In this document: positions 36,575 to 44,952 of the stretch, in pieces | How positions within the stretch are numbered: the stretch's first letter is position 1 | Layout of the letters: each line of letters opens with the position of its first letter | Source of the DNA: Mycobacterium branderi | GTDB taxonomy: Bacteria > Actinomycetota > Actinomycetes > Mycobacteriales > Mycobacteriaceae | DNA length: 64,000 nt | Reading direction: 5' to 3' | Assembly (NCBI RefSeq): GCF_010728725.1 | Contig: NZ_AP022606.1 | Span: forward strand, 1,178,001 to 1,242,000 | Notes under the pieces: generated by a model | Databases searched by the model: none | Told to the model about the DNA's origin: nothing | What the model saw: the letters and a program-made list of their open reading frames with translations, nothing else | Program-made: the position numbers and the translations under genes

Positions 36575-38221
36575 CTACAGCGTGCTGTCGAGTTGTCCGA
36601 GTCGCTCGGTCAGCCGCAGGTTCTCCGAATAGTCCACCGGGCAGGAGATCAGTGACACCCCGTCGTCGTCGAGCGCAGCTTTCAGTGTCGGCAGCAGCTC
36701 GTCGGCACTGTTGATCCGATAGCCCTTGGCACCAAAGCTTTCCGCGTAGCTCACCACATCGGGATTGCCGAATTTCACGTAGTAATGGTCACCGAGTTCG
36801 AGGTCCATCTTCCACTCGATGAGCCCGTAGCCGCCGTCGTCCCAGATCAGCACCACTAGCGGGATCTTTTCACGAACGGCGGTCTCGATCTCCTGCGAGT
36901 TCATCAGGAACGCGCCGTCACCCACGACGGCCAACACCTTTGAATCCGGCCTGGCCAGCTTGACGCCCAGCGCTCCGGGCAATGCAAATGCCATGGTGGA
37001 CAATCCATTTGAGATCAAACAGGTGTTGCGCTCATATGTCGGGTAGAGGCGCGCCATCCACATCTTGGTGGCACCTGTGTCCACCAGCACCACGTCGTCG
37101 CGGCCCAGCGCGGCACGGGTATCGGCGACTATTCGCTGCGGCGCGAGCGGAAACCGCGAATCCTGTTGTCCGCGAGCGAATTCCTCGGCTAGCAGATCAC
37201 AACCGGGAGCCGCGGCGTCGGTGCTGAAGCGGTGTCCCGCAAGCGCGTCGGTGAGCGCGTCGAGCGAGGCGCTGATGTCACCGATGATGCCGACGGCAAC
37301 CGGGTAGTGCATGTCGACCTCGGCCGGGAACCGGTGCACGTGGATGATCTGTTTGTCGCCGTTCGGGTTGATCTGGACCGGGTCGAACTCCTGCAGCTCG
37401 TAGCCGACCGCGACCACGACGTCGGCGTTGTCGAACCCGAAGTTGACGTAGTCGTGCCGCATGAAGCCCATCGTCCCGATGCTGTTGGGGTGATCGTCGG
37501 GCATCACGCCCTTGCCGTGGAAGGTGTTGGCAACGGGAACCGACAGCTCGTCGGAGAACCGGACCAGGGCCGCGGTGGCGTCGTTGCGGGCCGCACCGTG
37601 GCCGGCCAGTACCACCGGGCGTTTCGCGGTGCGAAGGATGTCGGCCGCGCGCTGCACCTGTCCCTCGGCCGGCGCCTCGGCGCGGGGAACATTGCGCGGC
37701 AACGGCTTCAGGTCGTAGTCGGTCTCGTCGGTATCTATGTCCTCGGGCACCGCGAGATATACGGCCGCCGGGCGTTCGGCCTCTGCCAGCTTGAACGCCT
37801 TGCGGAACATCTCGGGGATGGCCCGTGCGGTGGGCACGCCGTCGGCCCAGCGGGTGATCGGCGCGAACATGGAGACCAGGTCGACGTACTGGTGTGACTC
37901 CTTGTACTCGCGATCGTGGCCGACCTGGGCGGAGATCGCGACCATCGGCGTGCTGTTGGTGGTGGCGTCGGCGACGCCGAGCTGCATGTTGATCGCGCCG
38001 GGCCCGAGCGTGGTGGACACCACCGCGGCGCGGCCGGTCACCCGGCCATACATCTCGGCCATGAATGCCGCCGCCTGCTCGTGGCGGGTGAGCACGTAGC
38101 GGATGTCGGAGTCGGCGAGGGCCTGGACGAGGCGGATGTTTTCCTCACCGGGTAGCCCGAAGACCACGCGGACACCCTCGTTTTCCAGGCACTTCACCAT
38201 CAGCTTGGCGGCGGTACTCAC
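36575..38221 (-). CDS. Thiamine-diphosphate enzyme, acetolactate synthase-like
   Basis: 548 residues from GTG at 38221. It has the three-domain layout: PYR domain with catalytic Glu in FGLPGEENIRL near residue 22, a central domain, and the PP domain with GDGAFLMNSQEIETA plus IWDDGGYGLIEWK near 460. The line RHEQAAAFMAEMYGRVTG is typical of acetolactate synthases. It resembles the catabolic AlsS form rather than the IlvB biosynthetic form: no separate small subunit gene is nearby and the FAD site is not obvious. It would join two pyruvates to acetolactate, or act on a related 2-oxo acid. It is divergent from vapB across 65 bases. Confidence 0.85.
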   Translation of the reverse strand: MSTAAKLMVKCLENEGVRVVFGLPGEENIRLVQALADSDIRYVLTRHEQAAAFMAEMYGRVTGRAAVVSTTLGPGAINMQLGVADATTNSTPMVAISAQVGHDREYKESHQYVDLVSMFAPITRWADGVPTARAIPEMFRKAFKLAEAERPAAVYLAVPEDIDTDETDYDLKPLPRNVPRAEAPAEGQVQRAADILRTAKRPVVLAGHGAARNDATAALVRFSDELSVPVANTFHGKGVMPDDHPNSIGTMGFMRHDYVNFGFDNADVVVAVGYELQEFDPVQINPNGDKQIIHVHRFPAEVDMHYPVAVGIIGDISASLDALTDALAGHRFSTDAAAPGCDLLAEEFARGQQDSRFPLAPQRIVADTRAALGRDDVVLVDTGATKMWMARLYPTYERNTCLISNGLSTMAFALPGALGVKLARPDSKVLAVVGDGAFLMNSQEIETAVREKIPLVVLIWDDGGYGLIEWKMDLELGDHYYVKFGNPDVVSYAESFGAKGYRINSADELLPTLKAALDDDGVSLISCPVDYSENLRLTERLGQLDSTL

Positions 38222-38262
38222 CCTCGCCACGATAGTGGCAGGCGCTGTGTATGCATTTTGTA

Positions 38263-38272
38263 TGTATATACA
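38263..38272. promoter_or_regulatory. Palindrome TGTATATACA, likely VapB operator
   Basis: A perfect 10-base palindrome in a short AT-rich island, 15 bases before the vapB start and 42 bases from the divergent GTG at 38221. Two ATGCAT repeats flank it (38251, 38279). VapBC complexes usually repress their own promoter through such dyads; control of the synthase gene by the same site is possible. Confidence 0.5.
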
Positions 38273-38286
38273 GCTATCATGCATTC

Positions 38287-38541
38287 ATGAGTTCGTTGGT
38301 GCAGATCCGCAACGTTCCCGAGGCGGCCCATCGGGAACTCAAAGCACGCGCTGCCGCGCGCGGCCAGTCGCTGAATGCTTACCTGCTTGACATGATCAAC
38401 CGGGAGGTCGGCCGGCCCTCGGTCACCGAAGTCCTTGAGCGTGCCGCGCAACGCGCCGAGCGTGCTGCCGGGTCTGCAGTCGAGGTCATTGACGTCGCGC
38501 GAGCCGAGCGAGACGAGCAGTTGACTCGCCGTCGCGCGTGA
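38287..38541 (+). CDS. vapB: Antitoxin, VapB/FitA-like ribbon-helix-helix protein
   Basis: 84 residues from ATG at 38287. The N-terminus is a ribbon-helix-helix DNA-binding domain (VQIRNVPEAAHRELKARAAARG, with the strand VQIRNV and the SLNAYLLDMI helix), followed by an Arg/Glu-rich tail that would wrap the toxin. Its last four bases overlap the vapC start. VapB neutralises the VapC nuclease and represses the operon. The operator at 38263 fits this. Confidence 0.9.
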   Translation: MSSLVQIRNVPEAAHRELKARAAARGQSLNAYLLDMINREVGRPSVTEVLERAAQRAERAAGSAVEVIDVARAERDEQLTRRRA

Positions 38542-38927
38542 TCGTCATCGATAGCGCGGCGCTCGTCGACGCACTCACTGTCGCCGAGGGCACCGAGGAG
38601 CTGCGCGACGACCTCGCCGCCGAGGAACTACATGCCCCTACGTTGCTGGACTTCGAGGTGGTCTCGGCCCTGCGCGGGCTAACGCTGGCCGGGCACATCA
38701 GTCCGGCGCGGGCACGCGATGCCTTGACCGACTTCGATGCCCTAGCCATTTGGCGGTGGCCAAGCAGCGCAGCCTTTCGGCTACGGGCCTTCGCCCTCCG
38801 CGACAACCTCACCGCGTACGACGCCGCATACGTAGTGCTCGCCGAAGCGCTGGAATGCCCGATCCTGACCCGAGACACACGGCTGTCGCGCTCCAGCGGC
38901 CACGATGTAGAGATTCGGGTCCGCTGA
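38538..38927 (+). CDS. vapC: Toxin VapC, PIN-domain ribonuclease
   Basis: 129 residues from GTG at 38538, overlapping vapB by four bases. The acidic PIN residues are D5 (VIDSAAL), E40 (DFEVVSALRG), D95 (YDAAYVVLAE) and D113 (TRDTRL), the full set for magnesium-dependent RNA cleavage. VapC toxins of mycobacteria cut tRNA or rRNA; the target of this one cannot be read. It appears intact. Confidence 0.93.
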   Translation: MIVIDSAALVDALTVAEGTEELRDDLAAEELHAPTLLDFEVVSALRGLTLAGHISPARARDALTDFDALAIWRWPSSAAFRLRAFALRDNLTAYDAAYVVLAEALECPILTRDTRLSRSSGHDVEIRVR

Positions 38928-38997
38928 CGGTCGTGGCGACGGCGTCAAAGTGGCACGCTGGAAAACGAACGTTCCGCCAACTCATGAGGATGTCACC

Positions 38998-40371
38998 GTG
39001 TCCATCGCCACCATCAACCCCGCCACCGGAGAGACGGTCAAGACCTTCACCCCGGCGACGGCCGAGGAAATCGACGCCGCGATCGCCCGCGCGCACGACC
39101 GGTTCGCCGACTACCGCCGCACCAGTTACGCGCAGCGTGCCGAGTGGACTAACGCGACGGCGGATCTGCTGGAGGCCGAAGCCGACCAGGTCGCGGCGAT
39201 GATGACGCTGGAAATGGGCAAAACGCTTAAAGCGGCCAAAGCCGAGGTGCTGAAGTGCGCCAAGGGTTTTCGTTACTACGCAGAGAATACCGAGAAGCTG
39301 CTCGCCGACGAACCGGCCGACGGTAAAGCGGTGGGCGCCACCAAGGCCTACACCCGCTACCAGCCGCTGGGCGTCGTGCTGGCGGTGATGCCGTGGAACT
39401 TCCCGCTGTGGCAGGCGGTCCGGTTCGCCGCGCCGGCGCTGATGGCCGGCAACGTCGGGATCCTCAAGCACGCCTCCAACGTGCCGCAGACCGCGTTGTA
39501 CCTCTCCGACGTCATCCGTCGCGGCGGATTTCCGGAGGGCTGTTTCCAGACGCTGCTGGTTCCGTCGAGCGCGGTCGAGGACATCCTGCGTGACCCGCGG
39601 GTGGCTGCCGCGACCCTGACCGGCAGCGAGCCCGCGGGCCAATCGGTCGGGGCCATCGCCGGCGACGAGATCAAGCCGACCGTGCTCGAGCTCGGCGGCA
39701 GCGACCCGTTCATCGTGATGCCGTCGGCTGATCTGGACGCGGCGGTGAGTACCGCGGTCACCGCGCGGGTGCAGAACAACGGGCAGTCCTGCATCGCGGC
39801 CAAACGCTTCATCGTGCACACCGACGTCTACGACGAGTTCGTGGAGAAGTTCGTGGAGAAGATGGTCGCTTTACGGGTGGGCGACCCGACCGACCCGGAC
39901 ACCGACGTCGGCCCGCTGGCCACCGAGTCCGGCCGCGCCGACGTCGAGAAGCTGGTCGACGAGGCCACCGCGGCGGGCGCCGTAATCCGTTGCGGCGGAA
40001 AACGTGTCGACGGGCCGGGCTGGTTCTACCCGCCGACCGTGATCACCGACATCACCCGCGACATGCCGATCTTCTACGAGGAGGTGTTCGGGCCGGTCGC
40101 CTCGGTCTATCGGGTAGCCGACATCGACGAGGCGATCGAGATCGCCAACGCCACCACGTTCGGGCTGGGCTCCAACGCGTGGACCCGCGACGAATCGGAG
40201 ATCAGCCGTTTCGTCGACGACATCGAAGCCGGGCAGGTGTTCATCAACGGGATGACGGTGTCCTACCCCGAGCTGCCGTTCGGCGGCATCAAGCGCTCCG
40301 GGTATGGCCGCGAGCTGTCCGGCCACGGGATCCGGGAGTTCTGCAACGCCAAAACCGTCTGGGTCGGCTAG
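38998..40371 (+). CDS. gabD1: Succinate-semialdehyde dehydrogenase GabD1
   Basis: 457 residues from GTG at 38998 behind TGAGGAT. It matches M. tuberculosis GabD1 (Rv0234c) along its length, including ATINPATGETVKTFTPAT and YYAENTEKLLADEPAD. The general base Glu lies in LELGGSDPFIV and the catalytic Cys in NNGQSCIAAKRFIV. It oxidises succinate semialdehyde to succinate with NADP, in the variant TCA/GABA route. It converges on the R2lox gene with a shared hairpin between them, as in the M. tuberculosis Rv0233-Rv0234c arrangement. Confidence 0.95.
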   Translation: MSIATINPATGETVKTFTPATAEEIDAAIARAHDRFADYRRTSYAQRAEWTNATADLLEAEADQVAAMMTLEMGKTLKAAKAEVLKCAKGFRYYAENTEKLLADEPADGKAVGATKAYTRYQPLGVVLAVMPWNFPLWQAVRFAAPALMAGNVGILKHASNVPQTALYLSDVIRRGGFPEGCFQTLLVPSSAVEDILRDPRVAAATLTGSEPAGQSVGAIAGDEIKPTVLELGGSDPFIVMPSADLDAAVSTAVTARVQNNGQSCIAAKRFIVHTDVYDEFVEKFVEKMVALRVGDPTDPDTDVGPLATESGRADVEKLVDEATAAGAVIRCGGKRVDGPGWFYPPTVITDITRDMPIFYEEVFGPVASVYRVADIDEAIEIANATTFGLGSNAWTRDESEISRFVDDIEAGQVFINGMTVSYPELPFGGIKRSGYGRELSGHGIREFCNAKTVWVG

Positions 40372-40375
40372 CGGT

Positions 40376-40418
40376 TTGGGCGCGATAATTGTCGCTCAGC
40401 GACGAAAACCGCGCCCAA
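40376..40418. terminator. Bidirectional hairpin between gabD1 and the R2lox gene
   Basis: Outer arms TTGGGCGCG (40376-40384) and CGCGCCCAA (40410-40418) pair perfectly, and an inner stem GTCGCT-C-AGCGAC (40391-40403) sits in the loop. The convergent stops lie at 40371 and 40420. Confidence 0.8.
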
Positions 40419-40419
40419 G

Positions 40420-41361
40420 TCACGCGGACGCGGCCAGGACTCGTTGGTCCTCGTCGGCGAAGGTGTCCTCCAGCTGCAGCGGCGAGTAGTCGACGTCGAT
40501 CTCATCGACGGGCCGGCCGCGGGCGCTGCTGATCGTGCCGAACCGTCGCATGCCCTTGTCGCTGGCGTAGGCCAGGAACTCTTCGGTGGACAGGCCGAAC
40601 GGGATGTCGGGGGCGTACAGCGCGAAGCCCTCTTCGGTGAGCTTTAGCGCCAGCGGCATCAGCTCGTTCATCCGGGCCTCGAACACCGTCCAGTTGGCGT
40701 CGTCGGCGGCGACGTGGCGCCGGCAGGTGAACGTGCCCCACGCCATATGGCGCCGCTCGTCGTCGCCGATGTGGCCGACCAGCGCCTGCATTCCGGGCAG
40801 GATGCCGCGTTCGACGCAGATCTTGTGCCAGGCGTAGTAGCCGGTCAGCGCCAACATGCCCTCGACGATGTGGTTGTAGGTCACCGATGCCCGGACTTGA
40901 GCCGCCGGTGAGGGATCGGCCGACAGCGCATCGAGTGACTCGGGAAGTTCTTCGTTGAACATTTGCCGATAGGCGGGCAGGTCGTCGAAGTAGCTGTGCA
41001 AATCGGCGGTCATCCCGACGGCGTCGAGCCACCGCCGAAAGACCGAGACGTGCTTGGCTTCCTCGAAGGCGAACTGGGTCAGATACATCTCGTCGCCCAA
41101 CCGACCTTCGGCGCGCATCGCATCCATGAATGGCTGGATGTCCTTGGTGACCGCTTCCTCGCCGGCGATGAACTGGGCGCACAGCCGCGTGGCGTAGTCG
41201 CGTTCACGGTCCGAGAGCTTCTCCCAATCCGCGCGGTCGCGGGAGAAGTCGATGTCGGCCGGGTCCCAGAATTTTGCATTGCCGCCGGCAAAGAGCTTGA
41301 GCGGCAAGCTATCCCAGTTGAGACCGCCGGCGGCCAGTGAGCCGTATCGTGTCCGTGTCAT
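40420..41361 (-). CDS. R2-like ligand-binding oxidase (R2lox, Mn/Fe)
   Basis: A 313-residue ferritin-like protein, orthologous to M. tuberculosis Rv0233, long annotated nrdB. All functional residues sit at the same numbers as in the crystallised enzyme: metal ligands E68, E101, H104, E167, E202 and H205, and the Val71-Tyr162 pair that forms the valine-tyrosine ether link. It is not a ribonucleotide reductase subunit: the radical-transfer residues of true R2 are absent. It binds a fatty-acid-like ligand and may oxidise lipid substrates. It overlaps the TetR gene upstream as ATGA. Confidence 0.95.
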   Translation of the reverse strand: MTRTRYGSLAAGGLNWDSLPLKLFAGGNAKFWDPADIDFSRDRADWEKLSDRERDYATRLCAQFIAGEEAVTKDIQPFMDAMRAEGRLGDEMYLTQFAFEEAKHVSVFRRWLDAVGMTADLHSYFDDLPAYRQMFNEELPESLDALSADPSPAAQVRASVTYNHIVEGMLALTGYYAWHKICVERGILPGMQALVGHIGDDERRHMAWGTFTCRRHVAADDANWTVFEARMNELMPLALKLTEEGFALYAPDIPFGLSTEEFLAYASDKGMRRFGTISSARGRPVDEIDVDYSPLQLEDTFADEDQRVLAASA

Positions 41362-42035
41362 GGGGTTTGGACCTCCTTTGGGGTGGTGTGTGGCAGCGGG
41401 GAGAAGGCTGCCGCCAAGACCGCTATGAGGCGGCGCACCGCCAGCGCCGGCTGCTCCGGCGTGGGCTCGTCGAGCCCGAGGACCGGGTCCATCCCGCGCA
41501 CGTAGGGTGCCAGCGCCAGATGCGGAAAGATCAGCAACAGCAACGACAGCAACGCGTCGGTGTCTGCATCCGCCCGCAGGTCGCCGCGGGCCTGCGCGTC
41601 ACGCACCAGCGGCCGCAGCACCTCCAGGTAGTGCCGGTGGATGACGGTTCGCACGCTGACCCGGGCATCGGTGTCGACCTCCAGGCTCGCCGCGGCATGC
41701 AGCGAACGTTCCCGCGGATGATCGGCGAAGTAGGCGACCCAGTCGTCGAGCAGGTCGGTGAGAAACTCGAAAAACGGTCTGCTCGGGTCGAGTTCGCGGA
41801 TGCGGTCCTCCATGTAAGAGCGCACGCGCTGGCTGCCGACGTCGGCGATGAATGCGTACAGGTCACGCTTGTCCGCGAAGTACTGGAACAGGCTGCCCTT
41901 GGCGACGCCGGCGCGGCGGGCGATGACGTTGAGGCTGCCGCGGGAAAATCCATGCGCGCCGAATTCCGCCTCGGCGGCTTCTATCACGGCTGCGCGACGA
42001 GCCGGGTCTACGCGAGCCCACGTCACCGTCGGCAT
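41358..42035 (-). CDS. TetR-family regulator (Rv0232-like)
   Basis: A 225-residue TetR regulator. The helix-turn-helix is at residues 27-55 ([32 protein letters not shown]). The rest is the helical ligand-binding and dimer domain. It overlaps the R2lox gene by four bases, as its M. tuberculosis counterpart does beside Rv0233. A perfect dyad at 42055 lies 20 bases upstream of its start, indicating autoregulation and control of R2lox. The divergent methyltransferase gene may be controlled from the same site. Confidence 0.92.
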   Translation of the reverse strand: MPTVTWARVDPARRAAVIEAAEAEFGAHGFSRGSLNVIARRAGVAKGSLFQYFADKRDLYAFIADVGSQRVRSYMEDRIRELDPSRPFFEFLTDLLDDWVAYFADHPRERSLHAAASLEVDTDARVSVRTVIHRHYLEVLRPLVRDAQARGDLRADADTDALLSLLLLIFPHLALAPYVRGMDPVLGLDEPTPEQPALAVRRLIAVLAAAFSPLPHTTPKEVQTP

Positions 42036-42054
42036 CGGTGCCTCCTAGCGGTCG

Positions 42055-42069
42055 ATGACCACTGGTCAT
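42055..42069. promoter_or_regulatory. Palindrome ATGACCA-C-TGGTCAT, likely TetR operator
   Basis: A perfect 15-base dyad between the divergent TetR gene (start 42035) and methyltransferase gene (start 42114). Palindromes of the form TGACCA-N-TGGTCA are typical of TetR operators in actinobacteria. Confidence 0.65.
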
Positions 42070-42113
42070 TCTAGTGTGACGCGGCTCACTCATCAAGGTG
42101 CGATGATCGGCGG

Positions 42114-42875
42114 ATGAACCGGGCGTTCGACGAGCTTGTGGCAGAGGCCGATTCGGTATCGGTCGCGGGCTGGGACTTCTCCTGGCTGGAGGGTCGGGCC
42201 ACGGAAGAGCGGCCGTCGTGGCGATACCAGCGACTGCTACGCGGGCGTCTGGCGGAGGTCTCATCAGCGCTCGACGTCTATACAGGCGGGGGTGAGGTCT
42301 TAGCAGGAGCCGCTCCCTTTCCGCCGACGATGGCGGCCGCGGAGCCGTGGCCGCCGAACCTCGCATTGGCCACCCGGCTGTTGCATCCGCTCGGTGCGGT
42401 CGTGGTCGCCACGGGTGACGAGCCGCCGCTGCCATTCGCCGACGCGGCGTTCGATCTGATCTGCAGTCGGCATCCGTCGGCCGTGTGGTGGGACGAGATC
42501 GCCAGGGTGCTCAAACCAGGCGGCGCGTACTTTGCGCAGCACGTGGGCGTGATTTACCTTCGCGAACTCATTGAGCACTTCGTCGGGCCGCGGCCTCACG
42601 AGCGAATTCGCGGGCAATTGGACCCGGATACCGTCCGCGCCGAAGTTGCTGCCGCCGGACTGGAAGTGGTTGACCTGCGACATGAGCAGATCCGGCTCGA
42701 GTTCTTCGATGTCGGCGCAGTGATTTATTTCCTGCGCAAGTTGAGTTGGGTCATTCCGGACTTCACAGTCGGTAGGTACCACGACAAGTTATTCAGAATG
42801 CACCAACAGATCGAAACCGAAGGAGTCTTCGTCACCTACAGCTCGCGAGTATTGATAGAGGCTCACAAGCCATGA
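42114..42875 (+). CDS. Class I SAM-dependent methyltransferase
   Basis: A 253-residue protein. The Rossmann core is degenerate: the usual glycine-rich motif I is seen only as LDVYTGGGEVLAG near residue 53, while motif II/III (PLPFADAAFDLICSRH, then EIARVLKPGGAYFAQHVG) is normal. It belongs to the UbiE/COQ5-like group. Its stop overlaps the start of the first Gfo/Idh gene (ATGA). The three genes together suggest methylation and oxidation of a sugar, inositol or similar cyclic polyol. It is not present at this place in the M. tuberculosis gene order as I remember it. Confidence 0.85.
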   Translation: MNRAFDELVAEADSVSVAGWDFSWLEGRATEERPSWRYQRLLRGRLAEVSSALDVYTGGGEVLAGAAPFPPTMAAAEPWPPNLALATRLLHPLGAVVVATGDEPPLPFADAAFDLICSRHPSAVWWDEIARVLKPGGAYFAQHVGVIYLRELIEHFVGPRPHERIRGQLDPDTVRAEVAAAGLEVVDLRHEQIRLEFFDVGAVIYFLRKLSWVIPDFTVGRYHDKLFRMHQQIETEGVFVTYSSRVLIEAHKP

Positions 42876-43936
42876 GCCAGCCGGATCCACTACGCAGCGC
42901 GCTCATCGGTGCGGGCATGGTCGGCTCCGTGCACGCCCACGCCGTCCGTCGAGCCGGCGGAAAGCTCGTGGCGATCGCTGCCAGCACGCCGGAAAGTAGT
43001 CAGCGCTCCGCGCAGCGCCTCGGCGCCGAACGCGCAGCCACCGCAGAAGAAATCCTCAGCGCTGACGACGTCGACGTCGTGCACATCTGCACACCGAACA
43101 GTCTGCATCTCAAGCAGGCCACCGCCGCGTTGGCCGCAGGCAAGCATGTCATCTGCGAAAAGCCTTTGGCAACAACAGTTTCCGATGCTGCTGCCCTCGT
43201 CGACGCCGCCGACGCCGCCCGCGCCGTTGCGGCCGTGCCATTCATTTACCGTTTTTACCCGATGGTGCGGGAGGCGCGTTGCCGGATCGCCGATGCAGCC
43301 GTGTGGCTGATGCACGGCGGCTACGTGCAAGACCACATGTCCAAAGCGAACCCGCAAGGCTGGCGATCTGACCCGACACAAAGCGGTGTTTCGATGACCT
43401 TCGCCGACATCGGTTCGCACTGGTGTGACTTGATGGAATTCGTCACCGGTCATCGCCTCCGCGCCGTCGTCGCGACGGAAGCCGGCGGACCGCGAAACAA
43501 CGGCGCAGTGGTCGCTTTTCGCACCGACCGAGGGGCGATCGGAAGCGTCGTCGTCAGCCAGGCCTCACCGGGCCGAAAAAACCAGCTGTCCTTCTCTTTC
43601 GACGGTCGTGACACGGCGGTGCAATTCGACCAGGAACATCCCGACGAGCTCATCGTCGGCGGGCTGCACGCCAACACGGTGCTATCACGCGACGCGGATG
43701 CACTCGATCCGCGCAGCGCGCGCTACTCCGTGCTGCCTCCAGGTCATCCCCAGGGCTACCAGGATTGCTTTAACTTGTTTGTTGCCGACGTGTACGAGAC
43801 CATCCGCACCGGCACCGCGCCCGACGGGCTACCGACGTTCGCAGACGGCTTGCGGGCAGCCAAGATTCACTCCGCAGTGGCCGCCTCGGTGTGCAGCGGC
43901 GCCTGGGCGGACGTCGAACCGTCGGATGACCGGTGA
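42872..43936 (+). CDS. Gfo/Idh/MocA-family NAD(P)-dependent dehydrogenase (first)
   Basis: 354 residues. NAD-binding motif ALIGAGMVGSVHAHAVR at residue ~10, conserved CEKPLATTVSDAAALV near 100, and a catalytic His in ADIGSHWCDLMEF near 185. Family members oxidise hydroxyls of sugars, inositols or related rings. Both ends overlap neighbours by four bases (ATGA and GTGA), so all three genes of the cassette are translationally coupled. Substrate unknown. Confidence 0.9.
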   Translation: MSQPDPLRSALIGAGMVGSVHAHAVRRAGGKLVAIAASTPESSQRSAQRLGAERAATAEEILSADDVDVVHICTPNSLHLKQATAALAAGKHVICEKPLATTVSDAAALVDAADAARAVAAVPFIYRFYPMVREARCRIADAAVWLMHGGYVQDHMSKANPQGWRSDPTQSGVSMTFADIGSHWCDLMEFVTGHRLRAVVATEAGGPRNNGAVVAFRTDRGAIGSVVVSQASPGRKNQLSFSFDGRDTAVQFDQEHPDELIVGGLHANTVLSRDADALDPRSARYSVLPPGHPQGYQDCFNLFVADVYETIRTGTAPDGLPTFADGLRAAKIHSAVAASVCSGAWADVEPSDDR

Positions 43937-44886
43937 ACTCTAAGCCGGTGCGGCTCGCCCTCATTGGACTGGGCAACATGGGCATGGAACACTTGGCCAT
44001 CTTTGCGAGCCTGCACCCGCAGGCACAGATCGCCGCGCTCGCCGACAGCCATGTTCCCTTCGTCGAACGCGCCGCTGCTTCTGTGCCGGCCGCAGCCGTT
44101 TTCCACGATCCCGTCGATTGCGTCAACAACGCCGACGTCGACGCGGTTGTGGTGGCGACCGCTGACGACACCCACCACGAGATCGTCGAAGCGTGTATCG
44201 CCCGCGGCCTGTACGTGCTCTGTGAGAAGCCACTGACGACGTCGGCCGACCAGTCGTTGCAGTTGGTCAACGCCGAATCGGCCACCGGTCGCCGGCTGGT
44301 GCAGGTCGGCTACATGCGTCGCTACGACGCCACCTACCAGGAGATCCACCGCACGCTGCAGTCCGGCCGTATCGGGGAACCGGTCCTGATCACTCAGCGC
44401 CACCGTAATCCGCTGGCAGTCATCACCTTTGACGAGCAACAACTCATCACAAGCTCTGCGTCCCACGACATCGACGTGTTCCGCTGGCTGTGCGGTGAGG
44501 ACGTCGACGAGGTTTCCGCCATCGCCCACGCCAGTCGCGACGGATCAACAGTGTTCGTCGTCCTCACACTGACCTCGCAGTCGGGTGTGCTTGGCGCCAT
44601 GGAACTCGGCCGTGGGCCGGGGCTGGAATACGACATCGGCTGCGACATCGTGGGCAGCTCCGGCGTGCTCACCCTCGCCTCCCCCACACCGAGCGCGTCG
44701 GCCGAGGCCTGGATGCAACGTTTCCACCAGGCCTATCGCGTACAAGACGCCGCCTGGTTGGCCGGAGTGTCCGGCGAGCCTTTCACCGGAGCGTCGAGCT
44801 ACGACGGGTACGCCACCAACGTCGTCATCGATGCCGCCCTGGCCTCCCTGGCCAGTGGACGCCCGCAGCCTGTACGGCAGACGTGA
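43933..44886 (+). CDS. Gfo/Idh/MocA-family dehydrogenase (second), inositol 2-dehydrogenase-like
   Basis: 317 residues from GTG at 43933. NAD motif ALIGLGNMGMEHL, conserved CEKPLTTSADQSLQLV near residue 97, and VGYMRRYDATYQEIHRTL near 125, which resembles IolG. The catalytic region SSASHDIDVFRWLCG has the Asp and His of the inositol dehydrogenases. It is only distantly similar to the first dehydrogenase, so the two probably act on different positions or steps. Last gene of the cassette; a 13E12-type gene follows after 66 bases. Confidence 0.9.
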   Translation: MNSKPVRLALIGLGNMGMEHLAIFASLHPQAQIAALADSHVPFVERAAASVPAAAVFHDPVDCVNNADVDAVVVATADDTHHEIVEACIARGLYVLCEKPLTTSADQSLQLVNAESATGRRLVQVGYMRRYDATYQEIHRTLQSGRIGEPVLITQRHRNPLAVITFDEQQLITSSASHDIDVFRWLCGEDVDEVSAIAHASRDGSTVFVVLTLTSQSGVLGAMELGRGPGLEYDIGCDIVGSSGVLTLASPTPSASAEAWMQRFHQAYRVQDAAWLAGVSGEPFTGASSYDGYATNVVIDAALASLASGRPQPVRQT

Positions 44887-44952
44887 AAGTCGGCGGGCTG
44901 GGCCGGGATCGACGACGGCGAACTTGTCGGACCCGGGTGCGATGATGCGGGT

